Assembly: GCF_027579695.1 (NCBI RefSeq)
Contig: NC_083574.1
Coordinates: 60,338,559 to 60,402,558, forward strand
Reading direction: 5' to 3'
Source: Neoarius graeffei
Taxonomy: Eukaryota > Chordata > Actinopteri > Siluriformes > Ariidae
Length of the DNA: 64,000 bases
Shown: positions 35,308 through 48,195 of the stretch, one piece after another
Position numbering within the stretch: position 1 is the stretch's first letter
How the letters are laid out: each line of letters starts with the position of its first letter
The notes under the pieces: generated by a model
What the model was told of the DNA's origin: nothing
The model's database searches: none
The model's input: only the letters and a program-made list of their open reading frames with translations
Made by a program: the position numbers and the translations under genes

Positions 35308-36513
35308 ATAAAGAGAAAAAGATAAGGCAGTGAAGGAGTAGTGCAAAAGTACTAAGTATACAAAAAAGGATATATATAAAAGAAATAAACTACAAATTTA
35401 GAGATAAAAAATTAACAAATTTGCATAAATTAACAGGTTTGCAGATATACAGTTCGCATAAGTGTATTACAAAGGTGGAATTGCACTTGTAAGTATTGCA
35501 CAGGTATTATTACCAGTATTACACTTTGAACTTGAACTAATGCAGCTACTATGTGTATAGGTCTTGGGCAAGGTGCCTTTAGTGCGCAAGCTGTTTAGTG
35601 ACAAGTTAATTAACACGGGGTGGGTGGAGGGGGGATATCAATTTTACTAAACTAGCTTTTGCATCAAGCTTTGCTTTAGTGATTTTAATAATTTAATGTG
35701 AAGCAAATGCTGACTCTACGATGCAGAAAACTACCTGGTTAAATCAAACACAAAGGAAAGACTGTGATGGAAAATGAAAACGTGTTGTACTTTGTGCGCG
35801 AGTGGGACAAGAGAAGCCCAAACCCCTGCGAATGACAGAAATAGCGCGCGCATAACGTGCATGCGCAACAGGCATAACACAGCGCGTACTGTTTATAGAG
35901 CCAATATTAGATTGTAAGTGAGCATGGAAACAGCCTCTGTGTGCTCAGATACAACTCGACCGTTTAAAAAAAAATTATTTTACGGTCGCAGTGACCACTT
36001 CTTAATTGAGGTCTTAGGCATAATTCATGTCAGTTTGTTTGCAGCAGGCGGAAATGACGGTGTTGAAATTACCTTGGTGACGTACGTCAGCAGCAGGTGA
36101 AAAGTAAACACAGTTGTCCGGTACTTTATCCAGACTGTGTCATGGAAACCCTATTAATAAATTTATTTCCATCACGCTACAAGTGATGTAACGTTTCTGT
36201 AGTCTGTGTATCAAATGGCACCCTAAAAGGCCCCATAGCCCAAGTGTATTATAGATAGAGCAGCATAACACTGGACACTAATCTAATACAGTGCATTATA
36301 GGATTTCCTGAACAAACTGCATTAATGCATATACTACAATACCTTATAAATGTACAGCGGATAATATTTTGCACAAACCTGCTCTATCTTGCACCATGGA
36401 AGATGGAGGAGGGTGCAGAAAGAGGACAGAACCAACATGGGAGAGCGGGAGAGAGTAAGTGTGGGGCATCAAATCTGTACCTGCTATTGCTACACATTTA
36501 AATTAAATTTAAA
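35308..36513. other. no recognisable gene; part of a repeat at 35518-35600
   Basis: 35520-35585 repeats 32971-33030 (cactttgaacttgaact, atgcagctactatgtgtata). The rest looks unique, with a few CpG-containing patches at 35790-35890 but no exon. Confidence 0.4.
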
Positions 36514-36514
36514 T

Positions 36515-36881
36515 GGGGTGGTGTAGTGGTTAGCGCTGTTGCCTCACAGGAAGAAGGTTCTGGGTTCGAGCCCAGTGGCCGACAAGGGCCTTTCTGTGTG
36601 GAGTTTGCATGTTCTCCCCGTGTCTGCGTGGGTTTCCTCCGGGTGCTCCGGTTTCCCCCACAGTCCAAAGACATGCAGGTTAGGTTAACTGGTGACTCTA
36701 AATTGACCGTAGGTGTGAATGTGAGTGTGAATGGATGTTTGTCTCTGTGTGTCAGCCCTGAGATAACCTGGTGACTTGTCCAGGGTGTACCCCGCCTCTT
36801 GCCCATAGTCAGCTGGGATAGGCTCCAGCTTGCCTGCGACCCTGTAGAACAGAATAAGCAGCTACAGATGGATGGATAGAT
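36515..36881 (+). mobile_element. SINE family A with (GGAT)n tail
   Basis: Head ggtggtgtagtggttagcgc to tail gatggatggatagat. Another SINE follows immediately. Confidence 0.9.
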
Positions 36882-37218
36882 GGGTTGGCATGGTGGCGTA
36901 GTGGTTAGCACTGTCGCCTCCCAGGAAGAAGGTTCTGGGAGTTTTCATGTTCTCCCCGTGTCTGCATGGTTTTCCTCCGGGTGCTCTGGTTTCCCCTACA
37001 GTTCAAAGACATGCAGTTAGGTTAACATGGGGCGGCCTTGGGCTGAAGTGCCTTTGAGCAAGGTACCTAACCCCTGACTGCTCCCTGGGCGCTGTAGTGT
37101 GGCTGCCCACTGCTCTGGGTGTGTGTGCACGTGTGTTCACTGCTTCAGATGGGTTAAATGCAGAGGATGAATCTCACTGTGCTTGAAGTGTGCATGTAAC
37201 AAATAAAGGTTTCTTCTT
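36882..37218 (+). mobile_element. SINE family A2
   Basis: Family A-like head with a deletion after the B-box region, then a different distal part ending caaataaaggtttcttctt. It sits in tandem directly behind the previous SINE. Confidence 0.82.
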
Positions 37219-37237
37219 AAAAATGAAAAACACAACA

Positions 37238-37855
37238 CATCCATCCATTATCCATAACTGCTTATCCTGTGCGTGGTCACGGGCAAGTTGGAGCCTATCC
37301 CAGCTGACTATGGGTGAGAGGCAGGGTATACCCTGGACAAGTTGCCAGGTCATCACTGGGCTGACACATAGAGACAAACAACCATTCACACTCACGGTCA
37401 ATTTAGAGCCACCAATTAACCTAACCACCAGCAAGTATCGTAGTGGTTAGTGTGTCCACTTCTCGATTGAGAGATCACGAGTTCTACTCATGGTTGGGTC
37501 ATACCAAAGACCATCATAAAAATAGTGCCTACTGACATACAGATGTGAGTGGGGAGTCAAACTCTCGCGGTTACCAGAGGACTAGCCCTCCACTGTAATC
37601 CTAGCTATGTAATATAGGCAAGAGGCCAAGGGCTACGAAACAGAGATCGGCGCCACCAATGGTGCGGGAAGGACTTTGAATTAACCTAACCTCTTTGGAC
37701 TCTGGGGGAAACCGGAGCACCTGGAGGAAACCCATGCAGACACGGGGAGAAGATGTAAACTCCACACAGAGAGGCCCCCGCCGGCCACTGGGCTCAAACC
37801 CAGAACCTTCTTGCTGTGAGGTGACAGTGCTAACCACTACACTGCTGTGCCACCT
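37238..37855 (-). mobile_element. SINE family A with (GGAT)n tail, split by another SINE
   Basis: Body is continuous on both sides of 37427-37678. Head ends cactgctgtgccacc. Confidence 0.87.
37427..37678 (+). mobile_element. tRNA-derived SINE, family C
   Basis: A different tRNA-like head (tcgtagtggttagtgtgtcc, then a degenerate B box gagttctactc). Flanked by an exact 13-bp duplication aattaacctaacc at 37414-37426 and 37679-37691. Confidence 0.8.
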
Positions 37856-38261
37856 AACAACAGCATCATAGAAATTTGCAGGGACATGCCTGATAATAAA
37901 CACATTCAAAATGTGGTGAAGCTTTCTGGAAGGAGTCTCCAGTGTCCGTACTGTAACCGATGGAGGTGATGCCTTCAGTCCAGACGACTTTGCACTTTCT
38001 GCTTTCTTGGTAACATGACAAAATGCCTTTTTTTTAATCTTATTAATTTCAAAAGAGAAAGCATGACAGACTGGTGAAGAAATGACAGTATATAACTGCT
38101 ATAATGCACGTGATAACAGGAACTAACTTGTTTTCAGGATGTTCCACAACATTAAATGGAGCTATAAATGGATAAAAATTATAATCATTGATAAATTACT
38201 GTTTCCATAAGAGAAATAATACCGTATACATCTCTTATACTAGTACATTAGTACTATTAGT

Positions 38262-38645
38262 CTCATCTCATCTCATCTCATTATCTCTCGCCGCTTTATC
38301 CTGTTCTACAGGGTCGCAAGCAAGCTGGAGCCTATCCCAGCTGACTACGGGCGAAAGGCGGGGTACACCCTGGACAAGACGCCAGTTCATCACAGGGCTG
38401 ACACATAGACACAGACAACCATTCACACTCACATTCACACCTACGGTCAATTTAGAGTCACCAGTTAACCTAACCTGCATGTCTTTGGACTGTGGGGGAA
38501 ACCGGAGCACCCGGAGGAAACCCACGCGGACACGGGGAGAACATGCAAGCTCTGCACAGAAAGGCCCTCGCCGACCATGGGGCTCGAACCCGGACCTTCT
38601 TGCTGTGAGGCAACAGTGCTAACCACTACACCACCGTGCCGCTCC
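38262..38645 (-). mobile_element. SINE family A, full length
   Basis: Exact 12-bp target duplication agtactattagt at 38250-38261 and 38646-38657. Confidence 0.94.
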
Positions 38646-38852
38646 AGTACTATTAGTGTATACGTTTAAGTTTTAGGTCATACTATTATATTTAAAACTA
38701 AAGATTACTAAAGGCTAACAGGCAAACAGCGAAAAGAGCCATTTGAAGACCACAACCACAGTAAAAACATTTCATTTCCAGTCACTAGACATCTAGAACT
38801 CAAGATGCTCATTAATTAACTATTTACCCCTTAAAGCAGTTGCTACAGCCAC

Positions 38853-39125
38853 CCTGAGGCGAAGTGGCCAAGTGGTTAGAGCACTAGACCACTAAGCAAA
38901 CGGTCCCCGGTTTGAGCCTCGCCTCGGACGGTGATCTGGGGCTCGCCTCCTGTCCACCCAGCAGTGAATGGGGACCTGGTGGAAACACTGGGGAAGTTAA
39001 AGGCTGCGAGGAAAGGAACTGGCCACCCTACCTCACCATGCCGACGGCCTAGACAGAATGTGCTCTCTAACAGGCACTCCCCAGCGTATGTACGAAAAAC
39101 GTATATGGGACTCTTTGACTTTGAC
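38853..39125 (+). mobile_element. tRNA-derived SINE, family D
   Basis: Head with A box (gtggccaagtggttagagca) and B box (ggtttgagcctc), followed by an unrelated body (cctgtccacccagcagtgaa, caggcactccccagcg). Not related to family A outside the promoter boxes. Confidence 0.65.
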
Positions 39126-39167
39126 AGCTACCCTTGTATATGTATATACTGTTCACCCTTAGAACAT

Positions 39168-39539
39168 CTCATCTCATCTCATTATCTGTAGCCGCTTTAT
39201 CCTGTTCTACAGGGTCGCAGGCAAGCTGGAGCCTATCCCAGCTGACTACGGGCGAAAGGCGGGGTACACCCTGGACAAGTCGCCAGGTCATCACAGGGCT
39301 GACACACAGACACAGACAACCATTCACATTCACACCTACGGTCAATTTAGAGTCACCAGTTAACCTAACCTGCATATCTTTGGACTGTGGGGGAAACCGG
39401 AGCACCCGGAGGAAACCCACGCGGACACGGGGAGAACATGCAAACTCCACACAGAAAGGCCCTCGTCGGCCACGGGGCTTGAACCCAGGACCTTCTTGCT
39501 GTGAGGCGACAGCGCTAACCACTACACCACCGTGCCGCC
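39168..39539 (-). mobile_element. SINE family A, full length
   Basis: Exact 12-bp target duplication cccttagaacat at 39156-39167 and 39540-39551. Confidence 0.94.
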
Positions 39540-40026
39540 CCCTTAGAACATATTTACAAGAAAAAAAAAGTCTAAAGACAAGGTTTTGCTCATATCAGTT
39601 TTCTCCTTCATTATGTTGAAACAATCATGACATATCATACATTTTTGAAAAGATAGCATGACACAGAATACAAAAATCACTCATAAAGTTATGTTTTAAC
39701 ATTCACCAGCTCACAGGCAGTGTCTGAAAGGTGAGTAATACCTGTGTGAAAACCAATCTTCACATTTTACATGAAGAATTCATGTCAAATGGTGTACAAT
39801 AAATGATTACTGCAACTTTACAAAGATGCTTTATATAACATTGTTCAATTATCTTTTCAAAATGCATACATTTTATCACAAATATTCACCTGGGATACCT
39901 GTAAAGGGTAAAATACGTATGTAGAGGCAAATTCAGAGTCGTCAAATGTCGTCATTATGGTGCATACACGCCGGCATCATATGTCGTCATTATGGGATAT
40001 ACACGGGGTCGTCATTAAGGGGTAAA

Positions 40027-41021
<995 letters not shown>

Positions 41022-41344
41022 TACTCTGAAGTCTGACATTTGGTGCATGTCATAGATGATACACCACATACATATTAATAATCGGCCAAGGTAAGCCTTT
41101 GCATTTCAATCATCCCAAAGCCACCGGGGCCATTCGTGCGGGGTTGCCCTGGCAACTGGAAGCCAATAGCCAGTCTTCCTCTACGTGTCTCATATTGGTT
41201 TTGGGAAGACGGAGATTATGATGTAGCACGTTTATAATACATTGTAAAAAAGGGTAGGATTCTAGCATATCCTATTGACAGGACCAAAGGATGCAGTACA
41301 TGCTGAAGCTTGCAAAAGACATTGCGACACGCACATTCCTCTAG

Positions 41345-41378
41345 AGATATCGTTCCCTTCTCTCTGTCTCTCTCTTTT

Positions 41379-41409
<31 letters not shown>

Positions 41410-41420
41410 TACACACACAG
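41345..41420. repeat. (CT)n/(CA)n microsatellite
   Basis: CT-rich run leading into CACACA. Confidence 0.9.
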
Positions 41421-41521
41421 AGTCACACATCAGTGCTCTCAGTTTAGAGGCCTGTAGCACATATGGTAGACACATCTTTATTCGCATTTAATGATTGAGG
41501 AGCTCTCTGCTTTTCCCAAGC

Positions 41522-41522
<1 letters not shown>

Positions 41523-41588
<66 letters not shown>
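41523..41588. repeat. (CA)33
   Basis: Long pure (CA)n run. Confidence 0.95.
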
Positions 41589-41591
<3 letters not shown>

Positions 41592-42492
41592 GAAGAGTCT
41601 TTATCCAGCAGTCAGCTGGCACATTCATTTGTCTGTAGATGACAACTCAGCAGATCATTTATGCTCTGAACTGCTGCAGGTATAGACATTAGGATTCTTA
41701 ATGTGCGTATAAATATTTAGATGTCCGCAGGCCTCTTTACAATTTCCTTGAATAATTTCCTTATATGTTACAAAATATACGGTGTATGCTCATTGAAACC
41801 AGTTTAATACTATAGAATATTATACTTTAGATACAATGAAGTCTGTCATATATATCAGTGAAACACGCATATACAGAACAGCTGAACATTCTTGCAGTCA
41901 TCCCAGAAGAAATCTTTTCTGTGCGCACGCACACATGTGTTGAAAAAGAGAGATCAGTGTGGTTATTTGCATGCACTGCATACATCTATGCAAGAGCGAG
42001 GCAGACATGATTGAGTAAAAGAAGCTGCCATGTGTTTTGACATGTCTGGGTGTGTACATGATGTGATGCTGTTGGAGGATGATAATATGAAAATGTGGTA
42101 TTAAACTCGCGTGTTCATGTGCTGTTCTCTGTCAGTCAGATGCGCCTGTGTGTTGGTGTGTTTGAGTGTTAAGGGTTAAGCTTGAGAGAGTGAAAGGAAA
42201 TCTCTCTTTCTGATATAACATGGGAAGGGGATGCGGGTATGGAATTACTCTGTGTATGTGTGTGAGAGGCTGTAGGCTGGTACCAAAACATATTTTGTAG
42301 TCTGGTCACACAGTCTCACGTTCTCACTGCCATACACACCCTCTCTCTTTTTGCATTCTCCTGTATTGTTCTGGACCATTTTTGAGTATGCTTGTGTTCA
42401 CAGCAAGAAATACAATCAAATGTAGTAGATCAAAAAAATTATATGATGGACTATAGTCAAGTGCAAACATTTGCATCCCCAAGGGCAAAATA

Positions 42493-42495
<3 letters not shown>
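41589..42495. other. no recognisable gene
   Basis: Unique-looking sequence without exon or repeat signature. Confidence 0.45.

Positions 42496-42538
<43 letters not shown>
42496..42538. repeat. (GT)n
   Basis: Pure dinucleotide run adjoining the next element. Confidence 0.95.
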
Positions 42539-42540
<2 letters not shown>

Positions 42541-42544
42541 CTAT

Positions 42545-43255
42545 CAGGGTTCTAACTAGACCAAAATCAGTCATAAAGGGGTTCAGGGGCCTAAGCTCAT
42601 CAGTTTTACGTGCTCGGAGATGCATTCTAGTGCATTTCCTGGCACTTGGAGACCTCCCTGAAAGTCACTCTTTTATTTGCCAAAAGCTGCCATGATTGGT
42701 TTTGATTGAAGACTTATTCAACTATATTGGTGACATATTTATGGAATAAGAATAAAACAACCAGTTGATGTGTCAGCTTTATTTTCAGCTTCAGCTATTC
42801 AATTACAATACATGACTATCCAGATCTAACCCATATCTATGCAATGGTTTTTCATCAGTTTGCCAGGGACTGGCATGTATTACATGCGTTGCGTGTAAGT
42901 GCCTCTTAACACGGATGGCACTTTACCATGAACACAGCATAAGGAAGGAGGTAAACTGGACTAGCATGATCAGTGACAATCTCCACATGGAACTACTCGG
43001 GCAGCTATGCACTGGGCGCTTACGTGGACGGGGAGTGGAGTCCGACTGTAGAACATTCGCATGGCAGGGCGCTGTTGCCACTGCGTGGGGATAACAAGAG
43101 AAAATTTAAACAAAAGACCACATTTTCAAGATTGACAAGTCTTTTTATTAGTGTAGCGGAAACTTTTACAGGTGTTTTGGCAATATTGTGGGCGTAGCGG
43201 TAAGGAAACGTTGCGTATCGGCCCGATACACTGAAAAGGCCTAGTTAGAACTCTG
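42545..43255. mobile_element. hAT-like 711-bp element
   Basis: Terminal inverted repeats CAGGGTTCTAACTAGACC and GGCCTAGTTAGAACTCTG match at 16 of 18 positions. The insertion is next to a microsatellite, so the 8-bp duplication cannot be read. The interior shows no transposase domain. Confidence 0.65.
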
Positions 43256-43372
43256 ATATATACACCCAGCCTTGAAGTTATTTGAGAAAGTGAAAATTTA
43301 ATATATCCTAGACTCATTACACTTTTAAAATGTTTCAAACATTTTTCTATTTTAATTTTGACAATTATGGCC

Positions 43373-44700
43373 TACAGTGCAAAAAAAAGATCTCAAAATA
43401 TGAAAATATTTCATTTCAAGTTTGAGTAAAACAGTATAAATACAATGTATCTCTCGGTCTAGTTCAATACACGCAACCACAATTATGGGGAAGACTGCTG
43501 ACTTGACAGTTGTCCAGAAGATGATCATCGACACCCTCCACCAGTAGGGTAAGCCACAGAAGGTCATTGCTGAAAAGGCTGGCTGGAAAAGGTGCACAAG
43601 CAACAGGGATGACTGCAGCCTTGAGAGGATCATCATGAAAAGTTGATTCAAGAACTTGAGAGAGCTTCACAAGGAATGGACTGAGGCTGGTATCAGTGCA
43701 TCAAGAGCCACCACGCACAGACGTCTTCAGGAAATGGGCTACAACTGTCACATTCCTAATATCAAGCCACTCCTGAACCAGAGACAATGTCAGAAGTGTC
43801 TTACCTGGGCTAAGGAGAGAAAGAACTGGAATGTTGCTCATTGGTCCAAAATCATCTTTTCAGATGAAAGTAAATTTTGCATTTCATTTGGAACTCAAGG
43901 TCCTAGAGTCTGGAGGAAGAGTGGAGAGGCACAGAATCCAAGCTGTTTGAAGTCCAGTGTGAAAGTTTCCACAGTCTGTGATGATTTGGGGTGCCATGTC
44001 ATCTGCTGGTGCTGGTCCACTGTTTTATCAAGTCCAAAGTCAACGCAGCAGCAGTCTACCAGATTTTAGAGCACTTTATGCTTCCATCTGCTGACAACCT
44101 TTATGGAGATGCCTATTTCCTTTTCCAGCAGGACTTAAGACCTGCATACAGTGTCAAAACTACTACCAAATGGTTTGCTGACCATGATATTACTGTGCTG
44201 GATTGGCCAGCCAACTCGCCTGACCCTGAATCTCAGAGAAAATCTATGGGCTATTGTCAAGAGGAAGATGAGAAACACCCGACCCAAAAATACAGACGAG
44301 CTGAAGGCCACTATCAAAGCGACCTGGGCTTCAATAACACTTCAACAGTGCCACAGGCCGATTGCCCTCATACCATGCCACATCTGAGCAGTAATTCCTG
44401 GTAAAGTTGTCCTTACCAAGTACTGAGTGTATAAATGAATGTACTTTTCAGAAGTTGGACGTTTCTGTATTGTAAATCCTTTTTTTGATTGATCTTAGGA
44501 AATATTCTAATCATTTGAGATATTGGATTTCTGATTTTTGTGAGCTATAAGCAATTATCATCAAAATTAAAACAAAAAAATGGTTTAAATATTTCACTTT
44601 GTGGGTAATGAATATAGAATATCTGAAAGTTTACCTTTTTGAATTAAATTATGGAAAAAAAGATCTTTTTCATGATATTCTAATTGTTTGAGATGCACTA
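43373..44700 (+). mobile_element. Tc1/mariner element 4
   Basis: The left arm contains agtgcaaaaaaaagatctc and the right arm ends gtttgagatgcacta. Arms have diverged. The transposase lies between them in + orientation. Confidence 0.8.
43485..44400 (+). pseudogene. Tc1-type transposase, several stops and frameshifts
   Basis: Starts ATG at 43485 with MGKTADLTVVQKMIIDTLHQ and then a stop. The next readable frame (43656-44069) gives a second helix-turn-helix region (ISASRATTHRRLQEMGY) and IIFSDESKFCIS with the first catalytic Asp retained. A shifted frame (43991-44404) gives FLFQQDLRPAYS and ITVLDWPANSPD, the second Asp; the Glu segment appears in another frame as LTLNLRENLWAIVKRKMR. At least three breaks, so inactive. 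Confidence 0.85.
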
Positions 44701-44900
44701 GTATGTTTGGCACCAGTGGGTAACTTTGTAACTCACCTGAGCTTCTGTGTCGAGCGCCAGGTTTTCCAGTTTCCTCTCATTTCCCAGAAACATGCTGGTA
44801 GGTGGAGCGGCTACTGTAAATTGTGCATTGTTTGATTGTGCAATTGTTTGTGCTTGGTGCCCTACAATGGACAAGAATCATGTCAGTTCTTGGTTTGTTC

Positions 44901-45240
44901 ATGATGGTGTTGTAATGGTTAGCACTGTCGCCTTACAGCAAGAAGGGTCTGGGTTCGATCCTCATGGCTAACTGGGGTCTTTCTGTGTGGAGTTTGCATG
45001 TTCTCCTCATGCCTGTGTGGGTTTCCTCCAGGTGCTCCGGTTTCCGTCCAAATACATGTGGACTGGGTTAACTGGCTGTTCTAAATTGCCCATAGGTGTG
45101 AATTGTTGTTCGTGTTTGTGTTAGTGCTGCAATAGATTGGTGACCTGCTTAGATTGTACCATGACCCAATATCTTACTCTGGGATTGGCTCCAGATTCCC
45201 CCACAACCCTTATGGATAAGTGGTATAGATAATGGATGAA
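44901..45240 (+). mobile_element. SINE family A, old diverged copy
   Basis: Recognisable from gtaatggttagcactgtcgc to tagataatggatg, with many substitutions and deletions. The oldest-looking copy in the window. Confidence 0.82.
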
Positions 45241-45660
45241 AATGATTAATCCCTCTTATATATGTACTGTATATATGTGTTCTCCTATAATGCATATACC
45301 CACCACTTGCCCTTATACAACATCTTGTGCATTATCTTTTGAATTCTTTGAAATGCTCTGAAAAGTACATTCCCCAACACAGTCTTTCTGGCATACTGTG
45401 ATAACTTTGCCTGGCAAAACAAAACAAAGGAACAGAGAACTATCACGGGTACAAATTGCAGTGAAAACGAGTCTGTCTGCTGTAGACTAAAATGAGAAGT
45501 AGTTCACGTAGAATAGAAATCTTGTTTCAGTTAGTCAGGTATCAAACAAATCTGCCACTATTGTTTAAAAGTGATGTTTTTAACATCTCTTTCTTACAAA
45601 ATGACTTGTATTTGAATATAACAAACTGCTCATGGGCCAGTTAGGGAGTTTAAGTGTTGT
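45241..45660. other. no recognisable gene
   Basis: AT-rich unique sequence, nothing identified. Confidence 0.45.
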
Positions 45661-46216
45661 CCCTGACAAAAAAAAAAAAAGAAGTTTATTCATGTGTGCT
45701 TCTAGTATACTTCTTTTAAACTAAAAATAAGAGAGTATCCTTTCAGTTTACTTTTTATTTCCTGATCAGAGATATACTTAATAAAGTTATACATAAGTAT
45801 ACTTGGCTTATACTGAAAAGTGTATAGAAAAGTCTTAGTATATTAAGCTTATACTTAAACTTTTCATCAATATATACTTAACACAAGTGTAATAAAGTGT
45901 TAAAATATTTGTGCCTTATGTTTAAGTGTACTTGCCGTGTAGTTGTGTAGAGCTTGGATGTCAATTTCAGTTGTCATTGCCATGTTTTTATACTTTGGCA
46001 TTTAATACAATGCTGCTTTAAATTTTGATTCTTAAAGAACATGAATATGTTCTTAATCCTGAGTATCTGTTGTTATTTTGTGAATTCTTACCTTTATAGC
46101 TTCATTGTAACTTAAGGTACAAAACACTTAAGTTGTCTACTGGCAGTGTACATGAGGTAAGGGTTCGGGCTAGAAAACTAATAGTATACCTAGAAGGGTA
46201 ATTGCAGTATACTTCA

Positions 46217-46525
46217 AAACTAAAAAGTGGACTAGATGTATATAACCAGTAACTAATAGTATATTTCCAATATGTTATAAAGTATACTTTTATAAACTAA
46301 AAAGTGGACTAGAAGTGTGTAACGAGTAAACCAGTAGTATATTTCCAGTATACTACAAAGTATACTTTAGTAAACTAAAAAGTGGACTAGAAGTATAAAA
46401 CAAGTAAACTCATAATATATTTCCAGTATATTATGAAGTATGCTTTTGTAAACTAAAGAGTGGACTACAAGTATAGAACTAGTAAACTATTAGTGTATAT
46501 ACATTTACTTGTGGTATACTTGCAG
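46217..46525. repeat. four-copy minisatellite, unit about 78 bp
   Basis: Units begin near 46217, 46294, 46371 and 46449, each with aaactaaaaagtggactaga, atatttcca and agtatactt. Confidence 0.85.
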
Positions 46526-46702
46526 GACAAAATAAAAAATACTAGTTGTATACTCAAAGTTTACTTCCCTTAGACTTAAAGTATACTTTTTATAAACTAA
46601 AAGTGGGCCAGTTTAGTCCCAAAAAGTATTAGATTAATTTACTTACAAGTATACTGTAAGTACATTGATATCAGTATACTTGGTACACAAAAGTATACTT
46701 AA

Positions 46703-48195
46703 AGGAGATACGCAGAACCTTTATTTTTAAATAAATTTCTGAGTGGATAGTATCTCTATCCTTGACTCTTGTATGCTGCATAAATGGAAATAAAAAAAAT
46801 ATATTTTTGAGAGTTAAAATTGACCTCAAAGTTGGCATTCGAGCTGCCCTGCTGAGCCAGCCAGCCCTGAGTGCGTGACGTCACAGCGGTAACTGGTTTT
46901 AAGGCCGAGGCCTTTGACAGCTATAGACCAAAGTCATATAAATAAAAATTTACAGTGAAAGTCAGAAATACCGTTACCGACTTGCTCAACTAAGACTGAT
47001 TTGACTTCATTGATTGTGGGTTGACTCTCATTAAAACAGGATGGGTGTTATAACTTATGCAGCATACATGTACATGCATGCATTTTCACTGATAAAACGT
47101 AAAAGGCTAATTAAATAATCAGATGAACTGAGACAATCACATTCTGAAGCAAATTAAATAATCTTATACCGGTAACTTAAACACACAATACAAGTTACAT
47201 GTATTAATCTAAATGCAGGAAAAACAACGAGTGGTGTTTTTTTTTAATCCAAATGAGAGTTGGCGCTTACCCGTCTGTGTTCTCACTTCTTGAAGACTGA
47301 CCTTGTGGCCGATTGTTTTGAAACAATCTGACTTTCAGTTGTTCGTTCAGTTCTCCGTTCATTCGCTTCTTCCACGTAAGGGCGAGATATTGCTGCTGAA
47401 GCAAGCATATCCAGTGGAGAAATCAGACGGCTGCTCCACTCATTCTCCATTTTCTCCATATGGAGTACTCCGCCATTACTGCTCGGCTCAGGCAATTACT
47501 AAAACCCGGGACGGGACATCACCGGTTTTAGCAACAACCGCGGGGAGGTCACTGCCTGAGTGATATGTCCCATTCTGTCCCGGGTTTAAAGCAACAACCC
47601 TCAGCTCACACTCCGGGAGAACTGGTGCAACTGAACTTACTTTCCTTTTCTTATAGTTTTATTTTCCTTTAATTGTTGATACTGCACCCTCTTTCAATAT
47701 GGGCTTATAGCCAACGCTCCTCAACAGATCAGAGGTCTCGTACGAGTCTTCAGTAAAATGTGCAGAGCAGAGCAGAGACCACTTCGTAGGCACCCAATGT
47801 GCCCGTGAACTTCTCGCAAAACGCGTCCAAATCTTTGCAGTTTGAACATTCTTGGGCCATGAATGCAATGTAAATCCACCTTCTGTCATGTTGCTGCACC
47901 CGCCAGCAACACATCTCCGTGGCATGGCGATAAATTAGCTCAAAATGGAGGATCGGAGTTGCAGTCAGCTCTGTGTTTTAGTGTAGCGGAAATGGCGATG
48001 AGACCGATAGACTTCCTGCTGTGACGTCACGGATCTCAAGGTCATTCACTCAGACCGCTATCTGTATAAATCATTTTAATCATAAAAATTACGATATTAG
48101 ATTTATTGTTAACGCTTAAAACTATTCCTATGCCATTCTTGAGGTTTCAGGCATTTATAAATTAAAAAGTGAGGCCATGGCTCTGCGTATATGCT
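46703..48195 (-). mobile_element. Kolobok-like element with TTAA target and THAP gene
   Basis: Flanked by TTAA at 46699-46702 and 48196-48199. Terminal inverted repeats AGGAGATACGCAGAACC and GGCTCTGCGTATATGCT match at 13 of 17 positions. Both subterminal regions carry a tgacgtcac motif (about 46876 and 48023). Kolobok transposons are known to use TTAA and to encode THAP domains. At 1493 bp the copy lacks a readable transposase. Confidence 0.7.
47659..47925 (-). CDS. THAP-domain protein, transposon-encoded (probable first exon or fragment)
   Basis: An 88-codon frame starting at ATG 47925 encodes a THAP zinc-dependent DNA-binding domain. The C2CH ligands are C5, C10, C53 and H56, with the family's conserved Trp at W33 and the FT motif after CSAH. 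A degraded AVPTF-like box occurs near the end (GAVSTIKGK). THAP domains bind specific DNA sites in P-element, Kolobok and domesticated THAP proteins. No coiled coil or transposase follows in frame. Another minus-strand frame at 47283-47495 could be a later exon but has no known motif. The domain is intact over its whole length, which is notable in such an otherwise decayed neighbourhood. Confidence 0.75.
   Translation of the reverse strand: MPRRCVAGGCSNMTEGGFTLHSWPKNVQTAKIWTRFARSSRAHWVPTKWSLLCSAHFTEDSYETSDLLRSVGYKPILKEGAVSTIKGK

Larger units (their letters stand above)
38823..40026. mobile_element. candidate inverted-repeat element carrying two SINEs
   Basis: Ends read TTTACCCCTTAAAG at 38823 and CATTAAGGGGTAAA at 40026. 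Near the right end gtcgtcattatgg-type motifs repeat three times (about 39949, 39983, 40009). No clear target duplication or transposase. The match is short and could be chance. Confidence 0.35.

Noticed and set aside
46217..46525. CRISPR-like array
   Set aside because: Tandem 78-bp units without unique spacers, in a vertebrate genome: a minisatellite.
47303..47563. Plus-strand open frame inside the THAP element
   Set aside because: Antisense to the likely minus-strand transcription unit, no motif.
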